DNA of 64,000 nt from Actibacterium mucosum KCTC 23349 (GTDB taxonomy: Bacteria > Pseudomonadota > Alphaproteobacteria > Rhodobacterales > Rhodobacteraceae). The stretch covers positions 124,001 to 188,000 of the forward strand of contig NZ_JFKE01000004.1 in NCBI RefSeq assembly GCF_000647975.1, written 5' to 3'. Both the position numbers and the translations under genes were made by a program. The notes beneath the pieces are model-generated. The model worked only from the letters and a program-made list of their open reading frames with translations, did no database searches and was not told the origin of the DNA. Shown here piece after piece: positions 49,738 through 59,465 of the stretch (positions within the stretch are counted from its first letter, which is position 1; the number at the start of each line of letters is the position of its first letter).

Positions 49738-51623
49738 GCGGTTTCGGGTGCTTCCGCAGGCAAGGCAGCATCGTTGCCATTCGCGTCCTCGATCCCGGCC
49801 AGTTCGGCGCATTGCGCCCAGACCTGCCACGCCGTTTGGGAAACGCTGCCGGTGTTATAAACCTGATCAACCTCGGCCTTACTGACATAAAGACCGTTTT
49901 TGCCCGCGAATTCTGGCGACATAGCAACGTTCACCACATAAGCGGCGGCCTCTTCGGGCGAGATCAACTGCATCCGCCGCGCTTCGCGGATGGTGTTCAT
50001 CCGTTGCTTGGCCTGCGGGCCCAGATCGTCGGGCACACCTGCATTCAGACCGTTTTTCGTTTCGATGTCGGTTCGCACGTCGCCGGGGTGGACCATATGG
50101 ATCGAAACCGTGCTTTCGGCATTTTTCAGCTGTTCCGCCAACGCCCGCGACAACAAAACACCGGCCAACTTGGATGTGGCATATGCCATCATCGGCTCGT
50201 AGTCCTGCGTGCTCTGCAGATCCTGCAGCCCCTGCAATCCCCGCCGGTGGGCGTCGGAACTGACATTGACAACACGTGCAGCATCGGCCGCCTTCAATTG
50301 TTCCGACAAAAGTTGTGTCAAAAGGAACGGCGCCACGGCATTCAGCGCCAATGTAGCCTCTACCCCATCCACCGTCTCCGTGCGCGCGCCATAGGCAGCG
50401 CCGGCATTGTTGATCAGTATATCAATCTTAGGCGCAATCTCGATAACCTTGTCGGCCAACGCATGGACCTGTGCCTGAATCGTCAGATCAGCCGCGATAA
50501 ACCGCCCGGCGACCATGCGTTTGTCGGCCCGCATCTGTGCGATCAGCTCTTTGCCCGCGACCTTGTTGCGCCCCGTGCAGATAACTTTTGCACCCATTTG
50601 CGCCAACATCAGCGCCGTCGCGCGCCCAATCCCGTCGGTTGCCCCGGTCACCACGGCAACACGCCCTTTCAGCGGCGTTTCACGGTATTCAATCGCCTTC
50701 TTGGCAGGCGACATCGCAAATTCCTTGGGGGCAAGACGCCCGCTGTCACGCCATTGGTGAATGACCTGTTGGGTTACTTCGGCCAGGTTTGTCCAAACCA
50801 GCTTGGCCGGGACCTTCGGCAGAAGGCTGCGCGACCGGTCCGTTGCCCATGCAAGTGGTGCAGGCGCATAGTCAGGGCGTTTGAACACCTCGGATGGCTG
50901 GAATTCCTGCAAAATCGCAGCAAGACGCCGAACTTCTCGAACAACATCGTCATGAGCAGCCGCAAGCGGACCTGCGACATTGATGGCATGCCCAACCGCA
51001 CGCGGAGCACGCGCTGCCACAATCAAAGTCTCTGCCAGGTTATCGGCATCAACAGGTTGGTAAACCTCGGGCAATACCTCAGAAGCTGCCTTCTCGATAA
51101 TGCTGCGCACCATGGCCTGCGCCGCCTCGTTTTCAGGCGAGATCACCTCAGGCACGCGAATGGCAACGCAATCGATGTCATTGCCAAACTCACGCAAAGC
51201 GGCCTCAAGACCCAGAGCCGCGCGCGTCAAGGGGTCGTCGGTGGCATCGCGCGCGACCTGCGGGCTGCCTTCCAAAGCGGTCGCTGTCGACATCCCACCC
51301 TTTCGGTACACCCTGGTCGAACCGACAACGACCACACGCTTGACGCCGTTTTGGGCCGCGGCACCAATCAATGCCGTCAGCCGATCAAGGGACACACCAT
51401 CAGGCCAACTGCCCGCAAGATCCGGGATAATGACGCAATCGATACCCGCCAGTAAACCCGCCAAGGCTTTGTCAGCACGCGGCCAAGCAGTATAGGTCAG
51501 GTCGTCGGCATTTCCTGGCACCTCTCCGGTGACCAGTCCTGACACGGTATGCTGATCTGCCAAAAGCCGAGTGACGACCCGGTGGCCCACCTGTCCGGTG
51601 GCGTCAGTTACCAAAACGCGCAT
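49734..51623 (-). CDS. Double-SDR fusion (NmrA-like + classical SDR)
   Basis: A 629-residue fusion. The N-terminal part (about 1-300) is an atypical NAD(P)-binding domain with VLVTDATGQVGHRVVTRLL, like NmrA or extended SDRs. The C-terminal part (about 315-600) is a classical SDR with VTGATDGIGRATAL, NNAG, VVNVSSDAHRR and the complete YATSK. The first half lacks an obvious YxxxK, so it may bind but not reduce. The last 30 residues are acidic and Ala/Glu-rich. It lies 53 bp after the neighbouring SDR homologue in the same direction. Confidence 0.84.
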   Translation of the reverse strand: MRVLVTDATGQVGHRVVTRLLADQHTVSGLVTGEVPGNADDLTYTAWPRADKALAGLLAGIDCVIIPDLAGSWPDGVSLDRLTALIGAAAQNGVKRVVVVGSTRVYRKGGMSTATALEGSPQVARDATDDPLTRAALGLEAALREFGNDIDCVAIRVPEVISPENEAAQAMVRSIIEKAASEVLPEVYQPVDADNLAETLIVAARAPRAVGHAINVAGPLAAAHDDVVREVRRLAAILQEFQPSEVFKRPDYAPAPLAWATDRSRSLLPKVPAKLVWTNLAEVTQQVIHQWRDSGRLAPKEFAMSPAKKAIEYRETPLKGRVAVVTGATDGIGRATALMLAQMGAKVICTGRNKVAGKELIAQMRADKRMVAGRFIAADLTIQAQVHALADKVIEIAPKIDILINNAGAAYGARTETVDGVEATLALNAVAPFLLTQLLSEQLKAADAARVVNVSSDAHRRGLQGLQDLQSTQDYEPMMAYATSKLAGVLLSRALAEQLKNAESTVSIHMVHPGDVRTDIETKNGLNAGVPDDLGPQAKQRMNTIREARRMQLISPEEAAAYVVNVAMSPEFAGKNGLYVSKAEVDQVYNTGSVSQTAWQVWAQCAELAGIEDANGNDAALPAEAPETA

Positions 51624-51676
51624 TCACGCTGTCCTTTTGTCCTGGGCAATACTGCCCGCTTGTTCTTGTCGCCCGA

Positions 51677-52639
51677 TCAGTCTTCCAACATGTATTCGGG
51701 CATCTTGATCGCGGTCGAGGCATAAAATTCCAACCGGCCCAGCACTTCGGCGATACATTGCTGCACGCCAACTTCTGGCACCCATCCAAGCGCCTTGAGT
51801 TTTTCTGCGCTGAACTTGGGAAGGCCGATATTATTGGCCGCCGCGATCTCGGTATAGGGGTTATCCGTCTGGCCGAAATTCATGATGTCCCACATCTTGG
51901 CCTGCACATCGTAGATGGTGATGGGCTCGTCCCCGGCAACGGTATAGCACTGGTTGCGGGCGCGTTCATCAGTGGCCACCAACGTGGCCGCGCGTCCGAT
52001 ATCCGAACCATGAGTCCACTGCATCATGTCCCACATGCGGCGCTGACCTTCCAGGTTGTCACTGTCGCGCAGAGTGGAGATGATCATTTGCTCGATAAAC
52101 GGACATTTACGGCCCGCCACCTGCGTGGGACGTAGGATGGTATAGTCGATTTCACCCCGCTCGGCGGCCTCGAAAATCAAGTCCTCGGCTGCGATCAGGC
52201 TTTCACCGGCTGCCGCCTGCTGTGGGCTGCCATGCGCCTCACGCGGGGCGTCATCCAGCAGTGGCCACATGGCCGGTGACCTGTGCGGCGTATAAACGTT
52301 GTTCGAGCTGGTAAAGACGAAGCGCTGAATCTTGCCGGCGCAAACCTCAAGAAGGTTGCGCGTGCCCGTAACGTTTACCGCGTGCAGATCTTCGGGCCGG
52401 CGTGAGGGTGGCGGGGCGATGACAGCGGTGTGAAACACCATGTCAATGCCATCGATGGCTTCCTCCAGTGCCTGGCGATCAGACAGCTCCCCCGGCACCA
52501 TTTCGATCCGATCGCGGAAGTTTACCCGGTGCATTGCATCCGGCAGAACAAAGACGCGCACGTCGTAGCCGGTGGTCATCATGACCTCCAGCACATATTG
52601 CCCGACTGCCCCGCTGGGACCGGTTACAAGTACTTTCAC
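51677..52639 (-). CDS. NAD-dependent epimerase homologue lacking Tyr/Lys
   Basis: A 320-residue extended SDR. The Rossmann loop VLVTGPSGAVGQYVLEV and NVTGTRNLLEVC are clear, and the Ser is in VFTSSNNVYTP. Where YxxxK is expected, the sequence is A144-GES-L148 (QQAAAGESLIAAED), so both catalytic residues are absent. The Glu of the following helix is kept, which makes the alignment secure. It may be a non-catalytic sugar-nucleotide binder or use another mechanism. It is transcribed with the double-SDR gene and the TPR gene. Confidence 0.82.
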   Translation of the reverse strand: MKVLVTGPSGAVGQYVLEVMMTTGYDVRVFVLPDAMHRVNFRDRIEMVPGELSDRQALEEAIDGIDMVFHTAVIAPPPSRRPEDLHAVNVTGTRNLLEVCAGKIQRFVFTSSNNVYTPHRSPAMWPLLDDAPREAHGSPQQAAAGESLIAAEDLIFEAAERGEIDYTILRPTQVAGRKCPFIEQMIISTLRDSDNLEGQRRMWDMMQWTHGSDIGRAATLVATDERARNQCYTVAGDEPITIYDVQAKMWDIMNFGQTDNPYTEIAAANNIGLPKFSAEKLKALGWVPEVGVQQCIAEVLGRLEFYASTAIKMPEYMLED

Positions 52640-52710
52640 CTTCGCCTCCGAACGTGCCGGCCCGCTGATGGATCACAGGCCGGCTTCTTTTGGTTATTCG
52701 CTTGAATGGA

Positions 52711-54132
52711 TCAGCCGTTATTGCCCTGACGACGTGCCATCATGGCCTGCCAGAAGGGACGTGCCTGTGCGGCACCGCCATCAGGCGCGTCACCCTGGTT
52801 CTGCTGAGCGGCCTGGGCCATGCCCTGAAAGCCACCGTTTTGGCGGAACTGCTGCAGGCGGCTCTGACGTTGTTCGCGACGCTCGGCTGCGGCGGCACGG
52901 CGGCGTTCGAACTGGTTGCGGCGGCGCTCGGCGGCAGCTTCCTGATCGAAATCCTCGCCCGATGCGCGGCGGTCGAACTCGTCCAGGTAAGGCTTCAGCG
53001 ATGCTTTCCCGGTGGCTGGCTTGTCGCCGGCGGCTGCATCGATCTTGGCCAAGATCTTTTCACCGTCATTCGCAGTCAGCACAGCGGCACGGTAAGACTG
53101 AACCGCCGCTTCAAAGTTGCCTTCTTCGGCGAAAGCGTCACCATAAAGACGCTGCACGATCACAGCGCGGAAGTTGTTGCGAGGGATCGACGACAGAATC
53201 TCGCGCGCCTCCGAAAGTTTCTTTTGCGGGATCAGAGCCCGAACCAATGCGATCTGGGCCGTGGTGCTGGGACGACGACGGCGATTGCGGCGCTCATGAA
53301 ATGCCTCGCGGCGCTGCTGCGCCTGTTCGCCCATCGCTTCCAAGCGTTCCTGCATCCGCGGGCCCGGAGCCATACGCGGGGCATCAACAGCTTTGCGCAG
53401 GACCTCTTCGGCGCCGGCATAGTCTTTCTTGACCAGCTTCGTGCTGCCCAGCGCCATCAACAGGCGCAGGTCTTGCGGGGTGGTGTCCAACGCCCCGGTC
53501 AGAACAGCCTCGGCGCGGTCATTGTCTCCGGTGCGGTGGCACAGCGTTGCAAGCTGCAGCGCCGACTGACGGTCACCCGGGTTGGCGGCAACTGCAAATT
53601 CCAGTTGCGCCTTGGCATCGTCCTGACGATCCATGCCGGCCAAAACCGTTGCCAACTGACGGCGTACGCGTACCGATTGCGGGTCGATTTCCACCGCGCG
53701 TTCCAACACTTCCACCGCGGCCTCTGGCTTTTCGTTGCGACGATGCAGCGAAGCCAGACCGGTCAGCGCAGGAATAGAGCTTGGGTTCAACGAAAGCGCC
53801 TTGTGAAAATGGGTCTCGGCGTATTCGGGATTGTTTCCCTGTACCCCCACAGACGCGGCCATCAGGGGCGCGGTAGCGTTATTAGGATCAACCGACATGG
53901 CGCGTTCAAAATACTGGGCTGCGTCTTCCAAGCGGCGGTCCCGCTGCAACGACATGCCATAGGCGAGAATGGCGCGCAGGTTCGATGGGTCCTGGTCGAT
54001 CATGTTCTGCAACTCAGCGCGGGCTTCGTCGTTGCGGCCTTCACGCATCAGGCTGCGCACATAACGCATCGCCTGACCTTGGTCATTCGCGACCTGTTCG
54101 ACGTTCGGCATCCACTCTTCAGTATTCGACAT
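52711..54132 (-). CDS. TPR-repeat protein
   Basis: A 473-residue protein of about ten TPR motifs (for example NDEARAELQNMIDQDPSN, LEDAAQYFERAMSVDPNN and PEAAVEVLERAVEIDPQ), with no signal peptide. The end is charged, rich in Arg, Gln and Ala with a run of REQRQSRLQQFRQNG, and ends in GG-containing low-complexity sequence. TPR proteins are scaffolds for protein complexes. The ATG of MSNTEEW with GGAGAG upstream was preferred to a GTG 4 codons earlier. In the PKS-linked minus-strand block it may organise the enzymes; that is inference. Confidence 0.85.
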   Translation of the reverse strand: MSNTEEWMPNVEQVANDQGQAMRYVRSLMREGRNDEARAELQNMIDQDPSNLRAILAYGMSLQRDRRLEDAAQYFERAMSVDPNNATAPLMAASVGVQGNNPEYAETHFHKALSLNPSSIPALTGLASLHRRNEKPEAAVEVLERAVEIDPQSVRVRRQLATVLAGMDRQDDAKAQLEFAVAANPGDRQSALQLATLCHRTGDNDRAEAVLTGALDTTPQDLRLLMALGSTKLVKKDYAGAEEVLRKAVDAPRMAPGPRMQERLEAMGEQAQQRREAFHERRNRRRRPSTTAQIALVRALIPQKKLSEAREILSSIPRNNFRAVIVQRLYGDAFAEEGNFEAAVQSYRAAVLTANDGEKILAKIDAAAGDKPATGKASLKPYLDEFDRRASGEDFDQEAAAERRRNQFERRRAAAAERREQRQSRLQQFRQNGGFQGMAQAAQQNQGDAPDGGAAQARPFWQAMMARRQGNNG

Positions 54133-54184
54133 TTCTCTCTCCACTATGCGTCACTGCACGTTTCTGCGCAGCCGTATTCTATTT

Positions 54185-56737
54185 TTATGCCTGAATTGGT
54201 TGTTCTGAATCTTTATCTTTGTCGGTCTTGGTCCCCCCGAATTCGGGAACCAACATATCATTTGCGCCTTCAAATACCAAAGGTTGGTTCGCGGCGGGAC
54301 GCGGAAGTTTACCTTCGTCCTGAACCACTTCGATGATCTGGCGCAGCCCTTCGGCGAAAGGAATGGACGGACGGAACCCCAGATGGGTCTTGCCCTTGGA
54401 AATATCGTATTGCTGCTGATAGCGGCGCCAAACGCGTTTGCGGTCCGGGTCCAGGTCTTCTTTCTTTGGCTTGCCGACGGCAATCCGCGTCATTCGCCCG
54501 ATGTCTTTATAGGTGATGACATCCGGCCCCGCGACGTTGAAGGTTTCATTCGCCGCCTCGTCCTGGAAACAGGCGCGCAGGATCGATTCCACCGCGTCGT
54601 CAATATGCACGAACTGGCGGGGCTGTTCGCTGCCCTGTCCTTCGCCGAAATCGGCGTTAGAGGCTTGCTCGCGCACCATCAGGTCCACCAGCGGATCGCC
54701 AATACCGTAAACCAGCGCGAACCGCAGGATCGAATGCTCATAGCCATGCTTGCGGCCATAAAACCGCAACAGGTTCTCACCCGCCACCTTGGTCATGCCG
54801 TAATCGGCCAGGTCCTGCCCCCCATCCACGCGCACCGGGTGGCTTTCGTGGATCGGCCATTCCTTTTCGTTGAACTGGTTTTGATAGGCCGCGACCGAGC
54901 TGGAAAAGATGAACCGTTTCAGCACGTTCGACCGGTTGCACGCGCGCAGCAGCTGATGCGTGCCGTGCACGTTGGTCTCGCGCAATGGCTCAACCGCGCA
55001 GGAACCGCCCAGACGCGCCGCCATATGCAGCACCTTCTCGGCCCCGTCCACCAGCTTGTCCAGCACCGCGTCATCCTCAAGGAACCCCTCGATCACCTCG
55101 TGGTTGGGATGCGGGTCGATATCCTTGGCCGTGCCCGGCAGCGTCAGCGACCGCACCGTGTATCCCGCATCCAGCAGATGCGGCACCAGGTGTTTGCCGA
55201 TGTACCCCGTGGCGCCCGTGGTCGCGATATCTACCTTCACGCCATCATCGCGCACCTTGGCCGGTTTCGGCAGGGTATAGGCGCGGTGGCTGGGGTCGCC
55301 CAAAAAGATCTCGGTCCCGCCATCAGGGTTTTCGACATATTGCCAGCGCGAGGCAAACCGCGCCGGGCTTTTGCCGCCAAAGACATTGGCGGTGCCCACG
55401 GCCAGCCCCTTGGGCGTCGACACCATCGTGCGGCCGCCGTAATTGTAGGGGTTGTTCATGCCGTTGATCGTCACCGGCATCCAGTTCACACCATCCTTGG
55501 TGCGCCACATTTCGAACCCGCCGCCCACTTCGGCCATCTGCTCGAAACTGTGCGCGCCCACCAGTTTCTTGGCAGTTGGCGAGGGGCGGTGCGCGTATTG
55601 CAGGAAGACCGACCAGTCAAAGGTCGTGACATAAAGCCAGCCATCATGCACGCACATGCGCCACGTATAGCCCGAGAAGATATTGTCAAAGCCTGGCCCA
55701 ATGCCCGACAGCGGGTATTTCATTCCGTCCGGCGTGTCGCGCGGCAGGCCCACCAGCAGGTCCCAGCTGTCATCGGGCCAGATGCGGATGATCTCACCCG
55801 CCGCAGGGCCCACAAGGTTGGTACGGTCATAGCCGCCGTTCTGGATCGACGAGCCGACGTAAAGCGCGCCGTTGAACTCGACCATCCCCATGGCGATCTC
55901 GGACAGCGGGCCGCGATAGGCGCCCTTGTCGATCACTTTGCGCCATTGCAGTGGGCCGTCGCCGCAAGGGGGCGTCGTCCAGACCTGATAGCCTTCGTAA
56001 TTGTTGAAGGTCCCGGCATAAAGCTGATTGTTGGCGGTGGTCATCATGAACACGCCGTTATTCGTGGGGTCGCCAAACCCCAGATCCATTGCCACTTCCC
56101 AATTGCCGGGCCGCGGGTCGTTGGAGCGTTTGATCACCCCGGTGCGGTTCGAGTTGAACTGGATCCCCTCGCCCGCGGGCGGCGCATAAAGGTAGCCGTC
56201 AAAGCTGACCAGTTCGCGGAAGGTCGAGATATTGTCGTTGCCGATGCCCGGCTCGCAGGCCGGTTCAAAATTGATGCCATCCTCGGACCGCAGCACATGC
56301 GCCGCGCAGCCGCGCAGCACTGTCGACATGGTCGACACGTAAAGGTTCGGCTTTTCGTCGTTGATGCCCTGGAACACGCGCGCCCCGCGATAGCCAAGAT
56401 CGCGCGGCGCCGGTTTGCCGTGCTTGCCCGGGATCAGCGGCGACCGATAGGCCATTTCCCAGCTGTCGGTTTCCGGCGTCCAGCGCCAGATCTGGCCCTG
56501 CATGTCCAGATCTTCGACCGAGGGCGGCACGTCCACCACCCACGGGTCCAGCGCCGGCGGGTCAATCGGAGGGAAAAGCTTCAGCAATTTGAACGAGTTG
56601 CGGGTCATCCCGCAATACAGCCGACCCTCGAACCATTCCATACCATGCACATAGGCGTTTGACGGATCGCCGATACCATTCTTGGCAAGTTGCCGGAATT
56701 GACCGGCGTTCAGCCCCGTCCCCGCTTCTTTCGACAC
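54185..56737 (-). CDS. Propeller-like domain fused to NAD-dependent epimerase
   Basis: An 850-residue fusion. The first 510 or so residues have repeated Gly/Trp/Tyr-rich segments (VHGMEWFEGRLYCGMT, FDGYLYAPPAG, NNQLYAGTFNNYEGYQVW, VEFNGALYVGSS) like the blades of a beta-propeller. The last 340 are an extended SDR with VDIATTGATGYIGKHLVPHL, VFSSS and an intact DYGMTKVAGENL (YxxxK). There is no signal peptide. The GTG start was chosen because GGAGAG lies 6 bases upstream; an upstream GTG would add 11 residues. The propeller may bind a sugar, lipid or partner. I know no named protein with this pairing. Confidence 0.76.
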   Translation of the reverse strand: MSKEAGTGLNAGQFRQLAKNGIGDPSNAYVHGMEWFEGRLYCGMTRNSFKLLKLFPPIDPPALDPWVVDVPPSVEDLDMQGQIWRWTPETDSWEMAYRSPLIPGKHGKPAPRDLGYRGARVFQGINDEKPNLYVSTMSTVLRGCAAHVLRSEDGINFEPACEPGIGNDNISTFRELVSFDGYLYAPPAGEGIQFNSNRTGVIKRSNDPRPGNWEVAMDLGFGDPTNNGVFMMTTANNQLYAGTFNNYEGYQVWTTPPCGDGPLQWRKVIDKGAYRGPLSEIAMGMVEFNGALYVGSSIQNGGYDRTNLVGPAAGEIIRIWPDDSWDLLVGLPRDTPDGMKYPLSGIGPGFDNIFSGYTWRMCVHDGWLYVTTFDWSVFLQYAHRPSPTAKKLVGAHSFEQMAEVGGGFEMWRTKDGVNWMPVTINGMNNPYNYGGRTMVSTPKGLAVGTANVFGGKSPARFASRWQYVENPDGGTEIFLGDPSHRAYTLPKPAKVRDDGVKVDIATTGATGYIGKHLVPHLLDAGYTVRSLTLPGTAKDIDPHPNHEVIEGFLEDDAVLDKLVDGAEKVLHMAARLGGSCAVEPLRETNVHGTHQLLRACNRSNVLKRFIFSSSVAAYQNQFNEKEWPIHESHPVRVDGGQDLADYGMTKVAGENLLRFYGRKHGYEHSILRFALVYGIGDPLVDLMVREQASNADFGEGQGSEQPRQFVHIDDAVESILRACFQDEAANETFNVAGPDVITYKDIGRMTRIAVGKPKKEDLDPDRKRVWRRYQQQYDISKGKTHLGFRPSIPFAEGLRQIIEVVQDEGKLPRPAANQPLVFEGANDMLVPEFGGTKTDKDKDSEQPIQA

Positions 56738-56766
56738 GTTCTGCTCTCCACCTTCACATTCTGTGG

Positions 56767-57660
56767 TCACGGCTGTTCTGTCCCGTCTTGGGCGACACCC
56801 ATTTGTTCCGAACTAGCACGACCAAGGGCGCCGAGGAAAGCGTCCGGCCGCAGCAGTGGGAAGTAATGACCTGCATTTGGAACTTCGATCCGGCGGGCCT
56901 GCGGCAAAAGCCGCATCAGGCCATCGCGGCTTTTCAGGTACCGCGAGCGCCCGCCATAAACCAAATCCACCGGCCGCGAGACCCGCGCCAGTTCCAAGGG
57001 GCCAAGGCCGCCGGGGTCGCGGAACTGACGGTTCGCGGGCGTGCGTTCCATCAATTCGCGCCAGCGCCGCATGGCGCGGGTTGGGCGCTGCCGGCCATTG
57101 CCGGCCTGAATGCCCGCAAACGCCCCGGCACCGCCGGCACCGGCGCCGTCATCCTCGGCATCCAGCATTTCCTCGAAAAACGCCTGCGCAACGCGCGGCA
57201 TCTCGCCCTCAACCTCGATCCCGCGGGCCGACAGACGGGCGCGCAGCCGTTGCCACGCAGCGCCATCGTTCAAGGGCGGCATCGCCTGCAACGCGGGCAC
57301 CCAGGCATCGGCCAGCGTCAGCCTGGTCACCAGATCGGGCGCCTGTACCGCCGCCGCCAAGGCCACGGCACCGCCAAAGGAATGACCGATCAGATGGGCA
57401 TCCTTGATGTCCAGATGCTGCATCAACGCCACCACGTCGGCGCCCAGATCGGTGGCCCGGTACCCCTCGCCCGACATCGCCGAGAACCCGTGCCCGCGCA
57501 GATCCAGCGCGGTCACGCGATGCGTTTCCGCCAGTTTCGGCGCCACCCGGAACCACCAAAAAGCAATGTTGCAGAACAACCCATGCACCAGCACGATATC
57601 GGGGCCCTGCCCCGTCTGCTGGTAATGGATCATATGCCCGCGAAGGGTCGCCCGGGGCAT
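56767..57660 (-). CDS. Alpha/beta hydrolase in the PKS-linked block
   Basis: A 297-residue alpha/beta hydrolase. The oxyanion loop is VLVHGLFCNIAFWW, the nucleophile GHSFGGAVAL and the His in PNAGHYFPLL. The cap region has a Gly/Ala-rich insert (DDGAGAGGAGAFAG). No signal peptide. It could release or transesterify an acyl chain from the ACP as a thioesterase-like enzyme, but fold alone cannot show that. It lies 4 bp after the phosphodiesterase gene, with no strong ribosome site, suggesting coupled translation. Confidence 0.83.
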   Translation of the reverse strand: MPRATLRGHMIHYQQTGQGPDIVLVHGLFCNIAFWWFRVAPKLAETHRVTALDLRGHGFSAMSGEGYRATDLGADVVALMQHLDIKDAHLIGHSFGGAVALAAAVQAPDLVTRLTLADAWVPALQAMPPLNDGAAWQRLRARLSARGIEVEGEMPRVAQAFFEEMLDAEDDGAGAGGAGAFAGIQAGNGRQRPTRAMRRWRELMERTPANRQFRDPGGLGPLELARVSRPVDLVYGGRSRYLKSRDGLMRLLPQARRIEVPNAGHYFPLLRPDAFLGALGRASSEQMGVAQDGTEQP

Positions 57661-57664
57661 GCGT

Positions 57665-59266
57665 TTAGAGGTAACCGAGCGATTTCAGCCGCTCTTTGAT
57701 CTGCGCCTGCGCCTCGGCATCCAGGGTCGAGGTGTCGGTATCGCCCTTCAACTCGTCCACATCTGTGTATCGCGGCGCGTTTTCGGCCAGGTAGGCGTCG
57801 TCAAACGTCGCCTCGCACAGCTTGCCCTCCATATCCGACGGAATGGCCAGCCCCAGCGAATAGATCGCGGTGGGCGCCACATCGGCGATATAAAGGTCAT
57901 CCAGCGCCTTGCCCTTGGCCATGCCAGGGCCGGTGGCCACGAAGATGCCATCGGGGTGGTGCGTGGCATAAGGCACCTGACGGTCCTTGATCGCCTCATC
58001 AGCGCGCAGCACCGACAGGAAGCTGTAATCATGCAGCATCAGCGTGATATCGGGCGCGCGGTCGGTATAGGTGCCGGGGAAGGCATCCTCGCGCTTGAAC
58101 ACATGCATCACCACCGGCTTGCCGGTATCTGGGTCTTTCAGCGCCAGAAGGTCCTCGATCATCTGATCGCGGAACGCCTCGTATTCCTCGGGCTGCACGC
58201 CGGGTTCGTCCGGGCCATTGGCCTGACGGATAAAGATCGCGTTGGACGACGAGCTGAGCGCATAGGCCTTGGTGGTGTCCCAGTTGATCAGGGTCGAGGC
58301 CTCGGTGTTTTCGTCCAGCGCCACGCGGCCCTGATCGTCCATCGGGGTGCCATCGACCCAGTCCAACAGGCCCATTTTCTCCAGCCAGGTGTTGGCATAG
58401 AAAATGCGCGCGCCCGAGCGGGTGAACCCGTGATCCGACACGATCATCACCTGCGCGTCCGGGCCGGCCTTGTCGATCATGGCCTGCACGTAATTGTCGA
58501 CATCGCGGTAATATTGCAGCGCCAGTTCGGTGGTCTTCTTGGCGTCTTCGGTCTGATACTGATCGCGGGTCGCGCGGTCGATCAGGTGATAGCACAGGTG
58601 CTGAATACGATCGACGCCGTCAAACAGCACCGCCATCAGTTCGCACGGTTCCTCGTCCATCAGCGTCAGCAGGATATCGCACCACCGTTTCTCGCGTACG
58701 ATGTGGAAGTTGACCCAATCCTGCAGCTGGTTCTCGCCCAGACCCTGCACCGCCTTACGCTCGTGCTGCCAGTCGGTCGACATCTCGGACGCCTTGAACA
58801 CGCCCTTTTCCTTCAGCATCTTAAAGACCGGGCGCGGGTGGATCGCGCGGCCCAGATAGGACCACGGCACATAGCCGGGGATCACCACGCCATCAATCGG
58901 CTTGGCCGGGAAGCTGACCGGGAAGTTCAGCGTGGTGGCGCGCAGCCCCTCGCGGCTGGCGATCTGCCAGATCGTGGGCACCATCACATCGGCCGAGGTG
59001 GCCAGCGTATAGCTGGGCTTGTCGCCATCGCGGTCAACGCGGATAAAGTCGAACACCCCGTGATTGCCCGGCGTGCGGCCCGTGGTCATCGTGGTCCAGG
59101 CCGGCGGGGTCAGCGGGTGGATGGTCGATTTCAGAATACCGCGCGCGCCGTCTTTCATGATGCGACCCATATTGGGCATCACGCCCTCGTCCACCAGTTG
59201 ATCCAGCAGGTCATAGGTTGCGCCATCCAGCCCGATCAGCAGGGTGCGGATTTTGGTATCTGCCAT
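57665..59266 (-). CDS. Alkaline-phosphatase-superfamily phosphodiesterase
   Basis: A 533-residue protein of the type I phosphodiesterase/nucleotide pyrophosphatase branch. Metal ligands are in LIGLDGATYD, the Thr nucleophile in TPPAWTTMTTGRTPGNHG, and further ligands in VLFDGVDRIQH, IVSDHGF and ATHHPDG. There is no signal peptide, so it should act in the cytosol. The ATG of MADTKIRT has GGAAC upstream. Known relatives cut phosphodiester or phosphonate/sulfate ester bonds. In this block it could process a phospho-linked lipid or nucleotide intermediate; substrate unproven. Confidence 0.85.
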   Translation of the reverse strand: MADTKIRTLLIGLDGATYDLLDQLVDEGVMPNMGRIMKDGARGILKSTIHPLTPPAWTTMTTGRTPGNHGVFDFIRVDRDGDKPSYTLATSADVMVPTIWQIASREGLRATTLNFPVSFPAKPIDGVVIPGYVPWSYLGRAIHPRPVFKMLKEKGVFKASEMSTDWQHERKAVQGLGENQLQDWVNFHIVREKRWCDILLTLMDEEPCELMAVLFDGVDRIQHLCYHLIDRATRDQYQTEDAKKTTELALQYYRDVDNYVQAMIDKAGPDAQVMIVSDHGFTRSGARIFYANTWLEKMGLLDWVDGTPMDDQGRVALDENTEASTLINWDTTKAYALSSSSNAIFIRQANGPDEPGVQPEEYEAFRDQMIEDLLALKDPDTGKPVVMHVFKREDAFPGTYTDRAPDITLMLHDYSFLSVLRADEAIKDRQVPYATHHPDGIFVATGPGMAKGKALDDLYIADVAPTAIYSLGLAIPSDMEGKLCEATFDDAYLAENAPRYTDVDELKGDTDTSTLDAEAQAQIKERLKSLGYL

Positions 59267-59465
59267 AATTGCGTTCCATCCTTTGTCGCCACGAAGCCAA
59301 TGCCCCATGGGTCACGTGTTGTAATCTCTGATCGCAAAGGAACCGTTGTCTTGGTCAGGCTCAAAGCCGTTTGAAGGACCGGGACAACTCTGAAATACGC
59401 CTTTGCAACCTCTTAACAATTCTCACCCATCACCGGGCCGCCCCGCGTCCCGGGTCTTCGTCCAC

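Noticed and set aside
54284-56662. A 792-codon open frame on the plus strand
   Set aside because: It is antisense to the propeller/epimerase fusion and has no recognisable motif; the minus strand shows intact SDR motifs.
59267-59465. Possible small gene between the ACP and phosphodiesterase
   Set aside because: No frame with a ribosome site and plausible protein was found in this 199-bp gap; it more likely holds leader or promoter sequence.
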